64,000 bases of DNA. Source: Turritopsis dohrnii (lineage: Eukaryota; Cnidaria; Hydrozoa; Anthoathecata; Oceaniidae). Shown in pieces: positions 60,001 through 64,000 of the stretch; position 1 is the first letter of the stretch; every line of letters begins with the position of its first letter. The notes below the pieces were generated by a model that was not told the DNA's origin, made no database searches, and saw nothing but the letters and a program-made list of their open reading frames with translations. The DNA is taken from positions 558,001 through 622,000 of the forward strand of contig BQMF02000178.1 of assembly GCA_027922465.2 (NCBI GenBank). Direction: 5' to 3'. The translations under genes were made by a program, and so were the position numbers.

Positions 60001-62314
60001 AGTTGTAGTTGTCCCTTAAAGGAAGAAATTTTCGCAGAAGAAATTTTTGTAATTCTGAGAGATCAGTCAAGCTTTTGATGCTATCAGGAATTTTGTTTCA
60101 AAATATACAAAGTATACTGGTTCTAAAGGAGAAGGATTTTAAGTCAAACAGAGTCTACCTTCGGAATGTTTTGACATCAAACAGAATAAGAGATAGGAAG
60201 GTGGATACAACCATGACATTTTTGAAGTACTTTTAAATTTGAACAAGTCATTTTTCAACAGTATACAGGTGATGATTGTAGTAAATACATGAAACTTATA
60301 GTTCTCAGGCCTTGTCAGGAGAGGCGTGCGATCGCACTCGCACGCCCCCACACACGCCTGAATTCCTCGAGGCGTGCGGTTGTTCGCACGCCTGTTTTAA
60401 CGTTTTTTATATGTGGCGTGCGATCGACCGCACGCCTGAAATTTTGTATGTCTGCCTAATCTTTTACAGACAAGTGGGGGACGTTTAAACTTGTGAACCC
60501 CAAACACAAGGACTGGCGTCAATACATTAAAGGTTGACTCTCGCAGTCTTAACTTTTCTTGTCTGATAATGTTTAAACCTGAAGTCCTCAGTGGCTATCT
60601 TTCAATAAGAGAACTAGTGGGGTCGTCAAAGTATAAGAAACGCAGACAAGCAATCTGTTCACGAACGCATTTGATCGTACATGTAATTAACAATTATGAA
60701 GGAAAATCACGCTTTCATAATCTTTGATCTTTTGAGAAAAGAAATGAAAATTCATTCATTATCAAACATTGATCGACTGCACAACGTAAAAAAGTTTCTT
60801 CGATAACTTTTGAAAAAAATGATCATTCATTTTCATTCATTTTAAGACGTCACGATAGTATTCCCAAAAGCTGTCAGCTGTCTTTGAAAATATTTAAGCA
60901 CGAGAAGAAAAAAATTTTACGTGCTTCATTCAAAAAAATATCTATAAGCAAAGACAGGTGACAATTTCTGTTTCAATATTGCAAAACATGCTGCAACGTG
61001 ATGTGATATAAATTGATAAACACGTTTTCAAATGTAAATTTCATATTCGACTTTTTTAATAACACATGAAAGAAATTATGTATCTCTTTTCGTCGTGGTC
61101 GATAACGTCATCAAAAACTTCTTTTCAAGAAGATTGATAAATAGAAAAACTTTTTTCATGAACAGGATTAATAAAAGCCTTTTTGATATACAACTGGTAC
61201 TTTAAAGTAAACAAATATTTAAATAAATTCCACTGCGTCTAGACAGTGCCAGCTGTTTTTTTTTACGTTACAAGAACGAATGTATATAATCTTTTTAAGC
61301 TTCGCACTCCATCACATGCCTAAAAATTAGATGGCGTGCGATGATCGCACGCCATATTTTTGAAGTTTTAAATTCAGGCGTGCGGTAGTCGCACGCCGCC
61401 CTTTTTCTTCCTGACAAGGCCTGGTTCTGTTCTCTAGTTGAGCACTATTAATACTTTGGCATTATTACTTTGTTTTTATAACTATGACATAAATTCAGGA
61501 TTAGTATGATTCAACAACATAAGACTTGACTTTATAATGTTTGACTTATGAAACGTCTTTCTTAAGTCTTTTTTCATTGTTTGTGGAACTTGCTTCATTT
61601 TCTAGATAAATGATGCCATCGTGCAAGACAAACTTGCTGCTCAAAATTTAGGTTCGATTTTTTTTACAATGAATCTAAATTTCCATTTTTCTGCCAATAT
61701 GGTGACTGATTTTTCTCATCAATGTTGTGACTTTGTACTTTTAGATATGCCCCGTTACGTCCAACTGTTCCCCCCTGCACTTGATTGGCTGCTTCAGTGC
61801 ATTTCATACAAAGCATCAAATGTGAGAGTTTTTTTGCAGAGTAACTAATGAAAACTAATAATACACACAGGAAACACTCATGAGCAAAGAAAGTCCTTCA
61901 GGAAGTAGCTAAGCAATAGGACCCGTCATTGAACCTGTCTATTCCATGAAAGCAACGGGTATATAATAGTGATGGAGATGATGATGACGATGATCTAATT
62001 ACGCTTCACTCTTTGCTAACTTCTTATATGTATGACTTATTTATAAGATTACATGTTTTTTGGTTGTTAGGAAGCACTTTCAGAGATTTTAAAGACATGC
62101 CAAGATGTGAAAAGGTAGGGAAATGCATAATGATCCAATCGCACAACAGTAGAGTAGATGGATTCCACTCATAAAATTGTGTTGATGCATTGACATGAAA
62201 CGTTTAATTTTAGTGCACTCATTCTAACCTCTATCATGTCTGCTTTCGATATTTTAGTGCACTCATTCTAAACTCTATCATGTCTGCTTTTGATCCAAAG
62301 TATATTGCCTCAAG
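54047..62314 (+). CDS. VPS35L: VPS35L, retriever complex core subunit (5' half; continues past the window)
   Basis: Seventeen exons, all GT/AG with matching phases: 54047-54072, 54171-54267, 54540-54728, 56341-56469, 56545-56575, 56877-56950, 57056-57124, 58277-58336, 58423-58507, 58588-58762, 58987-59034, 59158-59251, 59763-59840, 61606-61651, 61745-61821, 62071-62114, 62258-62314. They give about 459 residues of a family that has about 960. VPS35L forms retriever with VPS26C and VPS29 and, with the CCC complex, recycles cargo from endosomes. Hallmarks: [11 protein letters not shown] in the disordered N-terminus, [107 protein letters not shown] and [15 protein letters not shown]. The helical-repeat C-terminal half lies outside. 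Start chosen as the only ATG that joins exon 2 in phase. Introns carry three large repeats and a SINE. The last exon seen has a duplicated acceptor. Confidence 0.93.
54986..56273. mobile_element. DNA transposon with 24-bp TIR and TTA duplication in VPS35L intron 3
   Basis: GGGATCGTCTCAAAATGTTC (24 bp in all) at 54986-55009 is exactly inverted at 56250-56273. TTA flanks both ends (54983-54985, 56274-56276). 1,288 bp without a transposase ORF. A 3-bp TTA duplication fits PIF/Harbinger-type elements. Confidence 0.8.
55251..55317. repeat. 30-bp-stem hairpin
   Basis: 55251-55280 and 55288-55317 are inverted copies with three mismatches and a 7-base loop. Transcribed in the VPS35L intron it would form a long stem. 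Part of the TTA-flanked element. Confidence 0.7.
57670..57943 (+). mobile_element. SINE with poly-A tail in a VPS35L intron
   Basis: A tRNA-like head with a B-box-like TTCGAATCC near 57740 is followed by a body ending GTAGTGGCTTCGGCCTTG, AGCAATCAACT and an A11 run (57932-57943). The same 3' phrase is found at 15725-15815. Start position approximate. Confidence 0.6.
60306..61423. mobile_element. MITE with CAGGCCTTGTC ends, copy 2, with GGCGTGCG hairpin arrays
   Basis: CAGGCCTTGTCAGGA at 60306-60320 is exactly inverted at 61409-61423. Flanks share GTTCT. Just inside the left end are three palindromes GGCGTGCG-loop-CGCACGCC (60322-60345, 60371-60392, 60415-60436), and inside the right end two more (61333-61353, 61377-61397), with loops of 5 to 8 bases. 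They are strongly CpG-rich in AT-rich surroundings. 1,118 bp, non-coding, in the VPS35L intron between exons 59763-59840 and 61606-61651. Confidence 0.8.
62214..62301 (+). repeat. 44-bp tandem duplication across a VPS35L 3' splice site
   Basis: TTTTAG plus TGCACTCATTCTA...TCTGCTTT occurs twice with a period of 44 bp (acceptors ending at 62213 and 62257). Use of the first acceptor reads into a TAA within the second copy; the second acceptor keeps the VPS35L frame open. Confidence 0.85.
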
Positions 62315-62427
62315 GTAAATGGTTTAATAAAATATTATCAATTTCTTGTGTGTGTTTACGTTGTGTGGATATTGCAAAGGGGGACTTGTGCAGGAAGTCC
62401 CATAAAATTGAATAGACCCTTGTGTTG

Positions 62428-63391
62428 CATGGCATCACCCCCCCCCCCCCCCCCGCCCGCGGGGGGGGGGGGGGTACACCCAGTTACCCCCTGGTACCTT
62501 CGGGATTTCCTGAACCTTAGGGGGGGCCTGACGTATTAGGGGGGACCTAGTTTTTCAATAGATGACCTGGGGGCTAATACATTTTCCAGTGAAAAAAAAT
62601 AAAATCTACAGTACTTATAAATAAATATTGAATTTTTGTAAAAATTATTTTTTATTTTTTAACATTTTTTCTTTTTCGTTTTTTATTTTCCTCTAATTGA
62701 CCCAGTTTCTCCAGTTCCGACTTTTTTTGACGCTGTCTGCGTATTTTTTTGCCGCGTTGTTTGTTAGATTACGGAAAATTCCAACAAAATATTCTCTTTC
62801 ATATGCTCACAAGCAATGGAATGTCTTCATTTCGATATGCAATAAAAATTGTAAAAAATGTAAACAATGGAATAACGTTCGATGTGTAATGTAAGCTCTA
62901 TTCGCTTCATTTTATACTTAGATGAAAAAATAATATTACAAAAACAAAACATGTCTTTGAGCAAACTACCTGGCAAAGGAATCGAACCTCGACTTACTAA
63001 AATTTGATATTTGATGTCTAAATCTTCTAGTTTTATCTTTCTTTCTTAGTCAAGATATTCTGTAAACTCTTGTAAATTGTTGTGTTTTAAAAAAGAAAAA
63101 CTGATTTATAGCTTTCATGACAAAACTTTATGTTGTTGTTTTTATTTTGCAAGAGTCATATTTGATTTATAAATAATAATGCCTTGGTTGGACAAAGCCC
63201 ACAAAGAAATTATTACTAGCCAATCACTTTCATTAAATAGTCAATGTTAATGGGTTACCTAAGATTTTCTTTCATTTTTAAGGGTTACCTATATTAGGGG
63301 TTAACTGGAAAATTTCAGAACTAGGGGTTACCTAAATTTTAGGGGTTACCTAATTTCTTAGGGGTTACCTGAAACCCCTTGTGATGCCATG
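62428..63391. mobile_element. Inverted-repeat element with CATGGCATCAC ends and GGGGTTACCT units
   Basis: CATGGCATCAC at 62428-62438 is inverted at 63381-63391. Just inside the left end is a C17-GCCCGC-G14 palindrome (62438-62474). Inside the right end AGGGGTTACCTAA-type units recur about five times (63250-63372). Non-coding. Lies after the last VPS35L exon seen. Confidence 0.55.
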
Positions 63392-64000
63392 AACTGTTGG
63401 CTGACAAAGGCTAACATTTGAACCGAACAACTGGGCAGCTTCTTCTGGGTTTGGCTCCAGTTGCACAGTTCATGTTCATGCTTAGTTGATGAAACCACCT
63501 TAAAAGGAAACAGAGATTTTTTTTCTTTTGAATGCAACAGAAATGAAATGAAAGACAAAGAAAGTGAAATTGACTTACTTCTGGCTTGAAAATAAGTTTT
63601 GTGTAAGAATATGAATAAACACTGTGTTGAAGAACGGAGTGCTTTCATGACGTCAATAACACGTAAAGTTTTTTGTTAGAACATGTAGTGCAATTAACCA
63701 ACTTAAACATTGTGGAGGATGAGTATGAGTGTTAGACCCCTACCTGCACTATCTAAAGTTACATTCTTTTTCGTTGTTTAATAATAGTGTGTCCAAGTGT
63801 GTCCAAGCCGCATATTGGTGATTAACTGAAAATCTTAGTCTCCGAAAAAGAATTAAGAAAGTTTACATAAGAATAGTTCATTAAAATCAGTAAGGTAGAA
63901 AACAAACAAATCAATAAGTTATTTTCAAGAAATGTAAATAGGTCATTGAAGTTTTTAAAGCATGTTTCCTATAAACGGAGATCAAAACATTGCTTTTATA
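63392..64000. other. Presumed VPS35L intron continuing to the window end
   Basis: No exon matching the next part of VPS35L was found here, so the intron after 62314 is at least 1.7 kb. Confidence 0.5.

Noticed and set aside
62970..63010. GGAATCGAACCTCGAC, which looks like the T-arm of a minus-strand tRNA
   Set aside because: No matching D-arm, anticodon arm or acceptor stem within tRNA distance.

Overview
This is AT-rich animal nuclear DNA. Its genes are split by many short exons with canonical GT/AG introns, and no prokaryotic operon structure is present. The gene content (retriever subunit VPS35L, a WIPI1/2-type PROPPIN, a dispanin/CD225 protein, a class C GPCR relic, a DUF4806 protein) and the transposon mix (Ginger-like, P-like, PIF/Harbinger-like, Helitron-like, tRNA-derived SINEs, LINE tails) fit an early-branching metazoan, most likely a cnidarian. 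The taxon is an inference: no organelle or rRNA marker is present and no database could be searched.

Layout. 1-5.7 kb: Helitron-like ends, then short inverted-repeat DNA transposons, two of them with exact 7-bp target duplications. About 5.85-15.88 kb: a roughly 10-kb region bounded by two diverged long inverted repeats of about 1.1-1.2 kb of shared sequence. It holds an apparently spliceable minus-strand gene ending in a DUF4806 domain (12188-14607), broken retroelement pieces (8560-10571), a SINE and a nested MITE. 16-21 kb: MITEs, one nested inside another, plus isolated exon-like pieces of an unrecognised gene. 22.9-27.9 kb: a complete four-exon dispanin gene on the plus strand; its last intron contains a Ginger-like transposon with 50-bp terminal inverted repeats and a broken gypsy/KRBA2-like integrase gene. 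28.56-29.45 kb: a decayed LINE reverse transcriptase. 30.65-33.02 kb: a class C GPCR pseudogene with several frameshifts and a SINE between TM2 and TM3. 37.3-42.6 kb: a WIPI gene on the minus strand, 14 exons resolved, with only the N-terminal exon not found. 42.6-54 kb: no confident gene; several inverted-repeat elements. 54.05-62.3 kb and beyond: the 5' half of VPS35L on the plus strand, 17 exons resolved, leaving the window unfinished.

The three intact host genes act in membrane traffic: VPS35L in endosomal recycling, WIPI in phosphoinositide-dependent autophagosome formation, and dispanin as a small membrane protein. There is no sign that they are co-regulated; they are separate animal genes embedded in dense transposon remains. 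Exon boundaries were worked out by hand from splice motifs, reading phase and remembered family sequence, so they are predictions.
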